A stretch of 64,000 bases of DNA from Stichopus chloronotus (GCA_021234535.1 CM037833.1:4656397-4720396); one strand, 5' to 3'. Shown: positions 10,607 to 21,306, numbered from the stretch's first letter. The notes: a model not told the origin generated them from the sequence alone. Program-made: numbers and translations.

Positions 10607-13600
10607 ATGCCAGATACCCTGTCCCTCATGACCCTTAATGTTAATGGTTTGAGAGACAGACGGAAACGGTCCAGAATTTTTCAATTTTGTAAATCAATAG
10701 GAGTGGACTTCGTTTTCCTCCAAGAGACCCACATTGTTAATGAGGACGATGTCTACTCCTGGTCATATGAATGGGGTGGGTTTGCATGCTTCTTTTGGTT
10801 CCACGTCGTCTTGTGGTTCCATTATTTTAGTTTCTCCAAGATGGACTTCCCTGGTTGGAAAAGTTGATCGTGATCATGAAGGCCGGTTGGTATGCATCAC
10901 CATAAAACATCCTTGTGGGAGCTGCCTGTGTAACATTTATGCACCCAATCGGCCTTCAGACAGGAGGAACTTTTTCACTACCCTACCTTCCTTCGTTCCT
11001 GGCTGCGCCCCTTGTATCCTGGCTGGAGACTTTAACTGTGTCCCCGACACACGGTTCGACCGAATGTCTTCGTGCGCATCGTCGAACTGTGATGTCGGCA
11101 TGGCGGAATTGGACATGTTTGACGTTTGGAGGGTGCAACACCCCCGACTACCCATGTTCACTTGGCACCGTCCTGATGGATCGGATGCCTCAAGGTTGGA
11201 CCGGTTGTACTCTCCACCTGCCCTGTCTCCGAGGTGCTGTGAAATCGTGACATGTCCAATTTCGGATCATGATGCAGTTACTGTCTCCTTTCAACCCCCA
11301 GTGTCATGGCCAGTAGGGAGGGGGTCCTGGAAAATGAACACTGATGTTCTGACGGAGGATGACTATAACAAACAGTTTAAGGCCAGGTACGGGGGGTGGC
11401 GAACATTGAGGCCGGCCTTTTCATCGGGTTTGGAGTGGTGGGACGATGTGAAGTCCCGCATCAAACAGTTTACAGTTGAATACTGTGTAGCAAGGGCTCG
11501 TCGAAGAAGGGAGGAGTTCCTCTCGCTCTGCTCTAGGGAGGGGAACGGGGACTCCTCCGCGCTTCACGCAATCCAGCGGTATCTTGATCAAAAACTACAC
11601 GGGGCTCGTGTCCGCGCTCGAGTGCGTTGCGTGGAGGCGGAGGAAAGACCATGTATTAAGTTTTACCGAGACGTCACGAAGTACGCCATTGATCGGCGCA
11701 TAAAGGCAGTCCGTGACGTCCATGGTGTGGTACAGAAGGACCCTCTCGACATCGTAGAGGTATTCAAGAACTACTATGAGCAGCTTTACACTGCAGCAGA
11801 TGTCGATGAGGGCCTTCAACAGTCCCTTTTAGATAATTTTGTTTGGGCCCCTTCCGACGATCAGAACGACGAACTTGGTTCTCCGTTGACAGTCGACGAG
11901 CTCTGGAGGGCGGTGGCGAAGATGAAATCCGGTAAAGCCCCTGGGTCCGACGGTATTCCGGTTGAATTTTACAAACGCTTCTGGAGTACCGTTGGTCCCG
12001 ATCTGCGCGATGTATTCGTCTCCGCCTTCCTTACTGGCTCATTGAGCCCTTCGCAGCGCACAGGTGTGATAACGCTGTTGCCAAAGGCAGGGGATCCCCT
12101 TGAACCGAAAAACAAGCGGCCAATCACCCTGTTGAACGTGGACTACAAGATCCTGGCAAAAGCCCTTTGTAACAGGCTAGGCACAGTTATGCCGGATCTT
12201 GTTGGGCCTTTTCAGACATGTGCGGTGCGGGGACGCAGTGTGCAGCAGAACATCTGGTTGATGCGGGACTTAGTTGAATTTGTTATTGACCGTGACCTCC
12301 CATGTGCGCTTGTCTCCCTCGATCAGGAGAAGGCCTTTGACATGGTTGATCACGGTTTTCTCCTTAAAGTGTTGGCGAAGTTTAATTTAAATCCAGATTT
12401 TGTTGCATGGGTTAATTTACTGTATAATAATGTAAGCGGTTGTGTTATTGTGAATGGCTTTTCATCGGGCACCGTCAGAGTCCAGCGCGGGGTACGACAA
12501 GGATGTCCCCTCTCACCTCTCCTCTATGTTTTGTTTAGTGAATCCCTTGTAAGAGCCTTACAAGTCAACCCTTTGTTTCGTCCGTTCAATATTCCTGCTG
12601 GATCTGAGGTCAAGTGCCTTCAGTACGCTGATGACGTCACTTGCGTAGTCTCTGACGTGGCCTCCTTCAGGGCCCTTACTGGCACGCTGGCTACCTTTCA
12701 AAGAGCAACAGGTGCCAGACTCAACCCAACAAAAACCAAAGGACTTCGTCTAGGTGGGTGGCGATATAGACAACTGCCCTTCGCGGCATCGTGGGTGGAT
12801 GGCGCAATAAAAATTAATGGTATATGGTTTGGTTATGGTTCGCCGGAGTCACTTACCTGGAATGAGAAAGTGGACCTGGTGGAGGCTAGGTTGGAGGACT
12901 TCAGGGATCGCTACATTAGCTTGTTGGGGAAGGTTACTGTTATCAATCGTTTCGTTTACCCTCTCTTGTGGTACCCGGGCACTGTTCTGGTTGCTCCAGA
13001 TGGTGTCCTGGCTCGACTCGAGAGGGCCGTGTTTAGTTTTTTATGGTCAGGGAAGACGGAGTTGGTCAAAAGAAGGGTAGTGTTTCAGGACCTTAGGAGT
13101 GGGGGATTGGGCCTTGTGCATTTTCATTCCAAGCTCCGTTTTCTCCTGACCAAATGTGTTTATAGTGCTGTTGACAGCAACATGCCGTTTGCCTATTTTG
13201 TTCGTTATTGGGGAGGGCTTTCTTTCCGCCGTTTTTTCCCCTCCCTTTTTAGCAACAGTGCTCCCCACAGCTGGAGGTCCACGAAGGCCTACGGCCACAT
13301 GAGGGACACTCTGCGTATTATGTCATCCGCGGGGGACGTCTCGCAATCCAGTGCGGGGACCCAATATCGGGCTATTTTTGATGAATTGGTCGGCCAGGTC
13401 CATCCAACCGACTATGCTTCGGGGCCGGAAGTGTGGAGTGCAGTTCACAGCAGGTCACTTGACTTTCGCCGGCGAGACCTGTTGTGGGGAATTGCACATG
13501 ACGCCATTGTAACCAACCTCAAGCGCCATCGGTGGCGTCTTGGAGATGGCATTTGCCCCCGCAATGGATGTACAGGATGGGAGAGTGTTCCACATGTGTT

Positions 13601-13973
13601 TTGGCAGTGTGACTTTGTGACCCTCCTTTGGGATTGGTTTCAAGTCCTGACTGATCGCCTCACGTTTTGTAACACATGGACGGTCAGCCGGGACTACGTT
13701 TTGTATGGTCTCTCTCCCCCATTGTGCAACACAAGTGTTCGCGAGATACTTACCTTTGTATCTGCCTCCATAAAGCTGGCCGTATGGAGAGACCGTTGTA
13801 ATATTGTTTTTAGGGGTGAGGGGCGGCCTGCGGACGTCGTCTTGGCATCGTTGAAGGCGGAGGTTAGGTTGAGGGTTGAGTCAGACTTCGTTCGTTACTC
13901 TAGGTCGACGTTTGGCAGACGGTGGGGTCCAATTGCTTCGGTGCGGGCGGGCCGGTTGGTGTTGAAGTTGTAA
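10607..13973 (+). pseudogene. LINE ORF2: APE-type endonuclease, reverse transcriptase, C-terminal zinc motif; one frameshift
   Basis: The start ATGCCAGATACC gives LMTLNVNGLRD and FLQETH, the first endonuclease motifs. Near 10780 a G-rich run breaks the frame. It continues in the frame reaching 13973, with LAGDFNCVP, RLDRLYSP and ISDHDAV completing the APE-like nuclease. The RT lies at about 11920-12800: SGKAPGSDGIPVEF, RPITLLNVDYKILAKAL, SLDQEKAFDMVDH (motif A), RGVRQGCPLSPLLY (motif B) and QYADDV (motif C, near 12624). A C-terminal motif GICPRNGC...ESVPHVFWQC (about 13548-13610) matches the zinc-binding region seen after many LINE RTs. The enzyme nicks target DNA and copies the element RNA. 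All catalytic motifs survive, so the single frameshift is the main visible defect. Confidence 0.92.
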
Positions 13974-14152
13974 TTTTTTTGTGGTTCTTGTACATATGTA
14001 CATATACTGTATTTGTGTGGTTCTATTACTGTAAGGAACATAATTTTCTGTTTCATTTGGTAGTGTGTAAATAGTTCGCGTTTGTGCTTTTCCTGAGCCG
14101 GTTTGTGTTTGTATTTGTTTTGTTTCTGTGCCGTTTTTACGCACTTAAAAAG
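13974..14152 (+). other. LINE 3' UTR
   Basis: Begins after the ORF2 stop, contains the near-palindrome TACATATGTACATATA and ends GCACTTAAAAAG. The same 3' UTR ends LINE copy 1 at 8821-9002, with few differences. No AATAAA or A-tail is visible, so the 3' end is presumably recognised by sequence or structure. Confidence 0.7.
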
Positions 14153-14163
14153 TACACCGCTCA
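14153..14163 (+). repeat. Target-site duplication, right copy (LINE copy 2)
   Basis: TACACCGCTCA, identical to 9253-9263. Confidence 0.85.
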
Positions 14164-15243
14164 TCTCCGACATTGATTCTTTAGTTACAACTCACATTCC
14201 TTAACAGCGCGAACTGAATAAACTTATGCACAAAATAAACTAAGAATTTTGCAGGAATCCGATCCGTACTGGAAACCCATTTATGATTTTCTAGCGTATG
14301 ATATTCTCCCTTCTAAAGCGAAATCTGCGCGCTCAATTCACTGCCGCGCGGAAGAATTTTTCCTGTGTAACGGACTCCTCTTTCGTTTGCGTTTACATGA
14401 TACAAAATTGGAAAGATCTACCATTCAGTTAGTAATCCCAGATAAGGTTGTAGATCTTCTTAGCAACCACCAAGGAGTCATGAGAACCTATTTGACTAGT
14501 GTTTCAAAAGATCTCCAACTATGTGGAAGCCTGTCTAAGTTGCCAACAGTTTAGAGGCAAAACAGACAAATTGAGACAATTTTATCCCACGATACCTTCC
14601 TCTTACAGACCATTTGACAGACTAAGCTTGGACTTTAAAACGATGCCGACATCAATGGCCAATGGCCTAATGGTCATTTGTGATGAAATCACACGTTTTG
14701 TTATTTGTGTGCCACTTAAAACTCTTGATGTAGGAAGCACTCATCCAGAAAGTGATTGCATTATTTGGCCCACCCTTATTGCTGATTACTGACGCTGCTG
14801 GATCCTTAACAGGAAAATTACTTACCCTATTGCGTGACACTTTAGGAAGTCTTCATGTTGAGCGCCACATACACTCTTTCCAAATTTTTAAGAGTGAATC
14901 TTAATCAGTTCGGCAATGACTGGGTTCGCTTCCTTTAAGTTCAGCTACTTCGGGAAACTTTTGTCCGTATGAACTAGTTTTTGGTCGTAAGGCACCATCC
15001 ATGGTAAATATTGCATTTGATCCGATGTCTGATTTATTCATATCATGAATATATGACCTTGTTGAAAAATCGTTTTGACCATCTTTCACGTACTATGTTG
15101 AATTTGCAAAGACAAAAACAAGACGCTCAGAATGTCAAAATTCACGTAAGATGAACGCAGAGTGGTGTGGTCCGCTTGTAATTTATCAAATCCTAGATCG
15201 TTCTCATTATCTCTTATCAACACTGAAGGGCGATGTGTTAAAA
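14164..15243 (+). pseudogene. Gypsy integrase, broken by stops and frameshifts
   Basis: LQESDPYWKPIYDFL (about 14250) is the usual lead-in to gypsy integrases. LVIPDKVVDLLSNHQG (14430-14480), with CLSCQQFRGKTDKLRQF in the next frame, is the HHCC zinc-binding region; the His/Cys pairs survive in different frames. PFDRLSLDFKTMP and MVICDEITRFVICVPLKT are the start of the catalytic core with its first Asp. Later NAEWCGPLVIYQILDRSHYL (about 15150-15215) matches the C-terminal SH3-like tail. The frame jumps several times, so the protein cannot be made. Integrase normally joins the cDNA to host DNA. Confidence 0.78.
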
Positions 15244-15705
15244 TAAAAGCCAGCTTTGCAAAAGAGTTCAAAAACAGACGACACAGTTCAGTCAATACGT
15301 ACTAGTGATTCGGTGTATTTTGTTGATGAAAATAGACAAAGCGTATCTAATGTTACTCCCAGAGACATACTGTGTTCAATGAAAACAAGTCCAGTTAACA
15401 TTAGACCGTATATTGAAAACATGGATGCTAACAAGAGTTTGGCATGCCCATCTCAGTTGTCTCGTGAGAAAATAAGACACCTCGTGCGTGCCAGGTACCA
15501 CGCATGTCATTTGCAATTGCTTTTGTCACTTCTGACAAAAGGTGAAAAGGAAGTTTTTAAAAATTTTTGGTGGAACGTTCATCGCTACGCAGGCTTGATC
15601 AAAAAATTGAGATTCGTGGAAGTCCTCAACGAATGTTACGACAGTTATTTCCTTCACCTCGTAGCAAATAGTGGCTTTCTTTTGTACTACTCTAATGTTC
15701 TGTAG
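15244..15705 (+). pseudogene. Probable C-terminal extension of gypsy Pol
   Basis: A 149-codon frame from 15256 reads SDSVYFVDENRQSVSNVTPR, later REKIRHLVRARYHACHLQLL and FKNFWWNVHRY. It directly follows the integrase tail and is of similar base composition, so I read it as the tail region found downstream of integrase in some gypsy elements. An independent ORF3 or env-like remnant is possible, but I see no signal peptide or clear membrane segment. It stops just before the BEL/Pao LTR. Confidence 0.4.
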
Positions 15706-15707
15706 CC

Positions 15708-15933
15708 TGTTGCGGAACCAGTAGTAGTTGTATGCGGCCCTCTATATATTGCGATGCGAGGGAAATTCCAGTGAGTTTATGTTAGTTTATGTGATTATAC
15801 GTGAAGTAAGAACTCACGAGGTTGGGAAAAGAAAAGAAAAACCCAGTGACGTTGTAATTTGTTCAGGAACCTCTCGGCGAAATAAACTAGTTGAACCACG
15901 AAGAACTCTTATGTACTATTTTATGTGTTATCA
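15708..15933 (+). repeat. 5' LTR of the BEL/Pao element
   Basis: Begins TGTTGCGGAACCAG and probably ends TGTTATCA. The part CCCAGTGACGTTGTAATTTG through CTTATGTACTA recurs at 21336-21413, which identifies it as LTR. An AATAAA (in CGAAATAAACTAG) is a candidate polyadenylation signal. The right boundary is inferred from the TG...CA rule and the following primer-binding site. Confidence 0.7.
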
Positions 15934-15950
15934 GTTGGATCCGGAAAATT

Positions 15951-15968
15951 TGGTGCCGAAACCCGGGA
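15951..15968 (+). promoter_or_regulatory. tRNA primer-binding site of the BEL/Pao element
   Basis: TGGTGCCGAAACCCGGGA begins with TGG, as expected for pairing with a tRNA 3' CCA end, and sits about 17 bases after the LTR. This is where minus-strand cDNA synthesis would begin. Which tRNA it matches would need a comparison with the host tRNA set. Confidence 0.75.
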
Positions 15969-16251
15969 ACGGTTGTGAGACTTCCACAACTGGATGACGT
16001 TTCTGTGTGACTGTCTGCAAGTGGTATGGCACAAGTATCGGGCTAGGCCAAGGGCCTAACGTTAGCAAGTAGCTGTAGCAGGCCTACGAAAACAGTGTTA
16101 TAACTTGAGAGACATTACAGTTAAATAAATAGCCTAGCAAAGGGCGGGTTCCAGTCTGAAGTAACTATGGAAAAGGTTAGGAAAACTAGGATGGCTGAGA
16201 AAGGTTGGTTGTCATCAGCCGCCAGTGAAGTGAACAGCAGTAGAGATTGAA

Positions 16252-16790
16252 ATGGCTTTGTCAAACTTTGATCAACGCTTGGCAAAATTGGATGCTGTTC
16301 AGTCAACAATTGAATCATTGACAGATCTAGAAGAAATTGAAAAAGAGGTGGCATCAGCTGCTGATTACCGAGAAAAGGTCACTGAAATCAGAACAATAGC
16401 TTACGTGGGATTGGACAAAGGGAAACGGGCAAAGATTAATACTGGTCCATCGTCGCATGTAGGCCCAAATCCAGGCATAACTGATAATGGGGGCCAACAT
16501 GATAATTTGTCACTTGGAGCAGAAGCTAACAGTGCCCATGGTCAGTCTCAAAGTAAAGGTAGGTTGCCAAAGTTGGAGCTTCCTAAATTTGCAGGAAATA
16601 TTGTTGAATGGCAAGCTTTCTGGGATCAGTTTGAAGCAGTTGTGCACAAGTCCGACTTACCGCCAGTCAGTAAGTTTGCATATTTAAAGGCATTGCTGGA
16701 AGGAGAGGCAAAAGGGTGCATCGAAGGCTTATCCCCAACAGCTAAGCATTATAGTGTTGCATGTGATCTGCTGAATTTTGTTGTCTCATC
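16252..16790 (+). pseudogene. BEL/Pao Gag, N-terminal part with DUF1759-like domain, truncated by insertion
   Basis: From ATGGCTTTGTCAAAC the protein has a charged coiled-coil-like N-terminus (TDLEEIEKEVASAADYREK). At residues about 100-165 follows GRLPKLELPKFAGNIVEWQA, FWDQFEAVVH and FAYLKALLEGEAKGCIEGL, the hallmark of the BEL/Pao Gag domain catalogued as DUF1759. The frame then runs into the DNA transposon at about 16780 and stops at 16793. The next Gag sequence appears at 19039, and some residues appear to be missing between the two blocks, so the insertion or later decay removed sequence. Confidence 0.82.
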
Positions 16791-17026
16791 GTAGTTTGTC
16801 TCTACTTATTTCGTTGTCTGATTCAATTGTGTCGTCTCACTTAATTTGGTCTCCTTGTAAATTTAAATCTAGGATAACTTTTGACAAAATACACACGTGG
16901 CGCGAATCTTGACATTTTCGGTTTGAAGTCTAGTTAGTACGTGTATGTGTATACACTGGACTCGACTTGGTTGTGACAGTATGTACGTAAGCCGGCTTAG
17001 TACTTTAACGTAAGATCTGGTGCAAA

Positions 17027-17503
17027 ATGACGGAAGAAAGTCAACTAGCTCGGCTTGTCAGTCTCGGCTATACTAACACAATTATAGCTGAGGTGATGGG
17101 AGTGTCACTTAGGACAGTGAAGAACAAAACAAAAAATGTTCTTGATCAAGGCAAAGTAGGATATGGTTTTTCTTGGATATACTGTATATACTGTATGACA
17201 TTATGTGATTTTGGTCTCTGTACTGATGGGCCAGAATTTTTGTGTGGAGAACCATACCTATGTATGGGAATTACCGGGTTGCGGATTCTTTCACCACTTA
17301 CACATGCAGAGATTGTTTATAGGCTACATTCTATCTTGTCTTCTGCATGCTTTTCAATTAATCTTGGGAAACTTTCTTTAAACTTTCCTGCCGTGACTTT
17401 CTGTGCAGAAGCAAGACAACAAACTTATAAAGGAAGCAGAACAAGGAATTTAAGTTTAAAGGGAAATAGGGCGTTTGTTCAGAGCAAACATCCATATTTT
17501 TGA
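17027..17503 (+). pseudogene. Helix-turn-helix N-terminal fragment of a transposase
   Basis: Starting ATGACGGAAGAAAG, the first about 40 residues read SQLARLVSLGYTNTIIAEVM then GVSLRTVKNKTKNV: two helices, a G-Y-T turn and a V-S-x-R-T-V recognition helix. This is a homeodomain-like HTH as found at transposase N-termini. After about 17155 the frame looks non-coding, and its end overlaps the MITE at 17460, so only the DNA-binding exon or domain is preserved. Residues after KNVLDQGK are probably intron or degraded sequence. It likely once bound the transposon ends. Confidence 0.5.
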
Positions 17504-17667
17504 AACCAATGTTTGTGGACGTAGAATGATAGATTATTCAAAATAACATGAGGAGATGAGGCTTTGGTATCTATAGATGTTTATCGATGAGACTGAATGG
17601 TTTAGTAATAATTACTGCTATTTTCTTTGTATGTTGTGTTGGGGTATTCTAAACGCCCTATTTCCCT
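17460..17667. mobile_element. TTAA-flanked MITE, copy 1 (208 bp)
   Basis: Terminal inverted repeats AGGGAAATAGGGCGTTT and AAACGCCCTATTTCCCT are perfect and flanked by TTAA on both sides (17456-17459, 17668-17671). No coding capacity. Copies 2 and 3 lie at 52983 and 54570. It sits inside the DNA transposon, inside BEL, and is therefore the youngest layer there. Confidence 0.85.
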
Positions 17668-18744
17668 TTAAGCAAAGAAAAAGAATACATGAACCGGCTT
17701 ATGTGAGTGTTGACTAGGCAAGCAATTGCGGTACAGTTTAATAGCTGAGAGCACAGATTAGGTTTCACGCCATTTTACCCCTGTGGGGAGGACTTGGAGG
17801 CCAGCGATGATGTTTATTGCCTATAATTGCCCATAATTGTCCATGACCTGGAAAGATGTTATCATAGTGAAGGTTGGTTGGAGTGGAAAACAAATCTTGC
17901 CCCATGACTACGGGGACAGAATCACACTGTGGGCAGAAGGCACGTACATGACCAAATAAAGTACATGCCTAAAACAGCAATTCGATCAACATAATTCTCC
18001 AGCAGATTAATCATATATGTCATAATATTTTCATGGCTATTTGTAAAAAGTATCTTCATATTATGATTCTCAAACAGTGCGCCATATCTTTCATAAATGT
18101 GGGATGCCACAGTACGTCCAATAAGTCACACTATAACTTGTGCTATGCGTCACACAAATCAATTGATGACCATCACAATTGCTACACAATTGCTCAATTG
18201 CTATTATAACAAGTGCAGAGGGAAGTCTAATTGGAAAAAATTGAGATAGTGTGGAGGAATTGAAAATGTTTATTCTTCGTGGTCCCAAAATGTCACATAA
18301 GTCATGAGCATGCTTTTTGTCCCATGTAAAGAAATGCAGTACCGTACAGCAATAATTTTCCTTCGCTAATGGTACTGTCAAATTAAGTGAACTCAAGAAT
18401 GTTTTGCGGTTTTTGAATGTCATCCCACATCTCCTCTGAAAATTCTTTCCAAGCGGGAATCCATTTTCAAAGCTTACTTTTGTCATAAATGTAGGATATA
18501 GCAATAAAGTTAATGAATCATGCACTATACAGCAGCTTAAAAGTTAATGACAGCGGGGAATATCCATTACAATAACCAATGTGAAAGTCAGTATGTAAGT
18601 AATTAAGAGTCGAACTGTAGCCCCAAGAAAAGAAATTCTGACACTGTGCAACATTCCATGCCATCGCAAAACCAGCAATAGCTAAACACAATTCCAATGG
18701 ATGTTCATTCAGGATTTCACATTCTGAATGAAGTAGAACTTTTA

Positions 18745-18972
18745 ATGAGCCGAACTGTTGGGAGACGGACTGCATTGAGACGGACTGCAGTGAGGCAAAC
18801 TGTTGTGAGACGAACTTTAATGTAGCAAACTAGTACGAGACGACCTAGTATAAAGCAAACTTTAATGAGACAACCTTAAATGAAGCAAACGTACATCAGA
18901 CAATCCACAAGGAGACAAACCAAAAAGGAGACAAAGTGAAATGAGACAACGAAATAAGTTGAGACAAACTAC
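18745..18972. repeat. Subterminal array of GAGACRAAC-type motifs
   Basis: About fourteen copies of GAGACRAAC or AAGCAAAC-like 9-mers occur every 14-18 bases (for example GAGACGGACTGCATTGAGAC, then GAGACGAACTTTAATG). Spacers are often TTTAATG. A shorter GTCTC array is present at the left end (16780-16850). Such arrays usually are transposase-binding sites. Confidence 0.65.
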
Positions 18973-19038
18973 CAGGCCTTACTTCATCTCTCCCCAGCAC
19001 AGTCAAAAGGACGCCTCACCCTCCCTGTGTTATGAAAC

Positions 19039-19502
19039 ATGCAGGATGAATTGCTAGCCCATGTAAGTAGTTTGGAATCTTTGGGGATAAGTGGGGAAAA
19101 GTATAGGTTCTTCCTGACTCCGGTCATTCTTAGTCGTCTTCCTCAAGACATTCGCATGGAGTGGGCTCGTGAGGGCGAAGGGAGAGAAAGTGACCTTGAT
19201 TTTCTCCTCAAATTCCTAAAACAGGAGTTGCAGCGTCGAGAGAGATCAGATGTTTTCAAAAGTGTTTCATCAGTGGAAAAGGTCATCGAAGCAGTAAATG
19301 TTGGGATATATTACGATTGTCTGTGGCCCACCGGCACCAAGCAATAGCTCGTGCTAAGTTGTGTTTTCGATGTTTGAGTAGTGATCATTTTGCCAAGAAA
19401 TGCAGAGCGCTGTGTTCACATTGTAAAGGCAAACATCACGAAATGTGTTGCAAAAGCAAGTGGGATGCCATAGATATTAACAAAACCACCGACACGCAAT
19501 GA
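19039..19502 (+). pseudogene. BEL/Pao Gag C-terminal part with CCHC knuckles, frameshifted
   Basis: The first block (19039-19300) reads DELLAHVSSLESLGI, LTPVILSRLPQDIRMEWARE and FLLKFLKQELQRRER, the conserved region between DUF1759 and the zinc knuckles. A frameshift near 19310 moves to the frame with AHRHQAIARAKLCFRCLSSD and HFAKKC, a CCHC knuckle, then CSHCKGKHHEMC. It continues BEL coding after the inserted transposon. The block is degenerate and cannot give a Gag product. Confidence 0.78.
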
Positions 19503-19569
19503 AAGTGCCATTCCCAATCCACAGCCATCATCTGTACGCCGTGATCTAACACCAGAATCTGCCCCATTT

Positions 19570-21055
19570 GTGCCGCAGGGGCCGATGACCACTGAAAGCG
19601 CCAGAGTTCCTCCAGACCGGTCCTATATTTCATCTAAACTAGTTCAAAGGGTGGGACCAAAGTGGTTGACAACAGAATCCCTTTCATACTCGGCATTTGG
19701 AGCTGGTGTTGGGAGTGGGGAAACTGAGAGAAATGTGTATGAAGTTGGGTTGCAGGGATCCAAGTGTAGAACAGGTAGTGGTAGTAATCACATCCTCCAA
19801 GCTGTGGAGGTTCCAGTTATTTGTGCTCGCCCTAAGGTTCCAAATGAGTTCATCCAAAATTTGGGTCCTTTGCAATGTGCAGATGACTATGAGGATGACA
19901 GACAGGTCACCATAGACATATTGGTTGGTTTGGATTTTTATTGGTCCTTTGTAAAACAGGGCATGGTCAGAATGTCAAATGGTCCTGTCGCCCAAGAGAC
20001 ACAATTTGGTTGGGTTCTCTCAGGGTCATGGTCAAATAAAGGAGGTCATCAGGGTTACAGTGCCTCACAGCTGTTGTGCTTAAATGACGTACCAGAACAG
20101 GCCTTGCATAAGTTTTGGGATTTAGAAATAGTTGGTATTAGAATTAATGAAAAGCCACCGGTTGATCACATTCTTAAAAGGTTTTCTGCATCTATTCAGT
20201 TTAGGGACAATAGATACACTGTAGCATTACCCTGGAAGTCAGATGTTGATCGTTCAAGGTTATTGAACAATGAAAGGTTAGCTATGAAGCGCACTGACCG
20301 ACAGGCTCACAAGCTGTCTCAAGATCCTAAATTAGAAAGTCAGTACAATAACGCTTTGATAGAAATGGAGGAGAGTGGGGTCATAGAGGAGGTGCCGAAT
20401 TCAGAGTTAGTTAGCCCGTATCCTACACACTATATGCCTCATCGCCCTGTAGTGCGGGACAGTAGTGTATCTACCAAGGTGAGACCAGTTTTCGATGCCT
20501 TGGCTAAAGGAGTTAATGGCATCTCTCTTAATGATTGCCTCGATGAGGGTCCATGTCTGCTGCCAGATTTAGTGAGCATTCTGGTCCGGTTCAGGAGGTG
20601 GCAGATAGCCCTTGTTTCAGATATTTGTAAGGCTTTTTTACAGATTAATCTGCAAATTGAAGATAGAGATGCTCACAGGTTTTTCTGGAAAATAGGAAAC
20701 AATGTAAGAGTTATGAGGTTTACTAGGGTTCCCTTTGGAAATTGTGCAAGTCCCTTCCTGCTGAATGCAACAGTTAAGCATCACTTTGTCCACAGTCCCT
20801 CCTTCCCATACAGTTGATGAATTGACAGAAAATCTGTATGTGGATGATTGGTTGTCGGGGGCAGACAAAGAAAGGGATGCTTTGGATATGTTCACGAAAG
20901 CTCAAGGAATTATGGCTTCAGCTGGTATGCATTTGTCAAAGTGGAAGACAAATAGTGAGTCAGTGGCAAACAAGATCTTCAAAGAGTCTAGTGGAAAGTA
21001 TTTAGAGAGTGAATCTATCAAGGTTTTGGGATTAGGTTGGCAAGCATCAAAAGAC
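19570..21055 (+). pseudogene. BEL/Pao Pol: protease remnant and reverse transcriptase
   Basis: DRSYISSKLVQRVGPKW marks the region just after the protease Asp; the D-T/S-G triad itself is missing. IDILVGLDFYWSFV and ETQFGWVLSGSW follow the BEL protease/linker pattern. RT motifs are VRPVFDALAKGVNGISLNDC, LVSDICKAFLQINL (motif A Asp), FGNCASPFLLNAT (motif B) and, after a frameshift near 20790, ENLYVDDWLSGADKE (catalytic DD, about 20842) and GMHLSKWKTNS. The YVDDW form is usual for BEL/Pao. The frame ends at KVLGLGWQASKD with a small deletion before the next block. Confidence 0.85.
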
Positions 21056-21303
21056 TAGTTCTGAGTATTATTGCCCGAATGTTTGACCCGCTGGGTTTTT
21101 TGGCACCCTTGTGGCAAAGTGGTGTTGGATGGGATACATTGGCACCACAAGAGTTGAGGGAGGATTTTCTACGTTGGGTTGAAGGGTTGAGGTCTATTTG
21201 TCAGTTGTCTATTGAAAGACGCTATTTTGGGTCATACGCTTGGTCAGGTTTGCAGGGGCTAGAGGTACATGCATTTGGGGATGCCTCAGAGAAAGACTAT
21301 GGA
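21037..21303 (+). pseudogene. BEL/Pao Pol: RT connection and start of RNase H, truncated
   Basis: IKRLVLSIIARMFDPLGFLA is the conserved block after RT, followed by a short deletion to GVGWDTLAPQELREDFLRWV and LEVHAFGDASEKDYG. The last is the first RNase H motif (DAS...YG). The sequence then changes at GAAAAGAAAAAAAAA into 3' LTR-like DNA, so RNase H, integrase and everything after are deleted. Confidence 0.8.
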
Positions 21304-21306
21304 ACA

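Larger units (their letters stand above)
9264..14152 (+). mobile_element. LINE copy 2: near full-length Tx1/L1-type non-LTR retrotransposon
   Basis: The element starts at 9264 right after the duplicated target and ends with GCACTTAAAAAG at 14152, without a long poly(A). It has a 5' UTR of about 200 bp, ORF1 with CCHC knuckles (9461-10589), ORF2 with endonuclease and RT (10607-13973) and a 179-bp 3' UTR. Its GC content is visibly higher than that of the neighbouring DNA. A perfect 11-bp duplication and only three obvious frameshifts suggest a fairly recent insertion. Tx1 clade is my best placement from the CCHC ORF1 and the RT motif style. L1-related clades are the alternative. Confidence 0.9.
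5759..15705 (+). mobile_element. Decayed Ty3/gypsy-like LTR retrotransposon interrupted by two LINE copies
   Basis: Gag (5759-6829), aspartic protease and the start of reverse transcriptase (6888-8133), a proline-rich linker (9003-9263), and integrase with a C-terminal extension (14164-15705) lie in order on the plus strand and belong to one element by motif order. Between the RT start and the linker most of RT and RNase H are missing and LINE copy 1 sits there. LINE copy 2 splits the linker from the integrase. Several frameshifts and stops are present. No LTRs were found at either end, and BEL/Pao sequence begins immediately after 15705. The element is clearly dead. Confidence 0.8.
16791..18972 (+). 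mobile_element. DNA transposon with GTCTC/GAGAC terminal inverted repeats, inserted in BEL gag
   Basis: The left end starts TAGTTTGTCTCTACTTATTT and continues CGTTGTCT. The right end is its reverse complement (…GACAACGAAATAAGTTGAGA, CAAACTA) with one mismatch over about 27 bp, and then diverges. Both ends continue as arrays of GTCTC (left) or GAGAC (right). BEL gag coding sequence flanks it on both sides. It contains one helix-turn-helix ORF (17027), a MITE (17460-17667) and otherwise unassigned DNA, so it is a defective copy. The superfamily is uncertain; the HTH resembles that of IS3EU-like transposases. The outer limits may be a few bases further out, because GTTGTCTC also occurs at 16780. 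Confidence 0.7.

Noticed and set aside
18091..18525. 144-codon minus-strand frame within the DNA transposon
   Set aside because: No recognisable domain. It could be chance in AT-rich DNA, although a transposon-encoded protein cannot be excluded.
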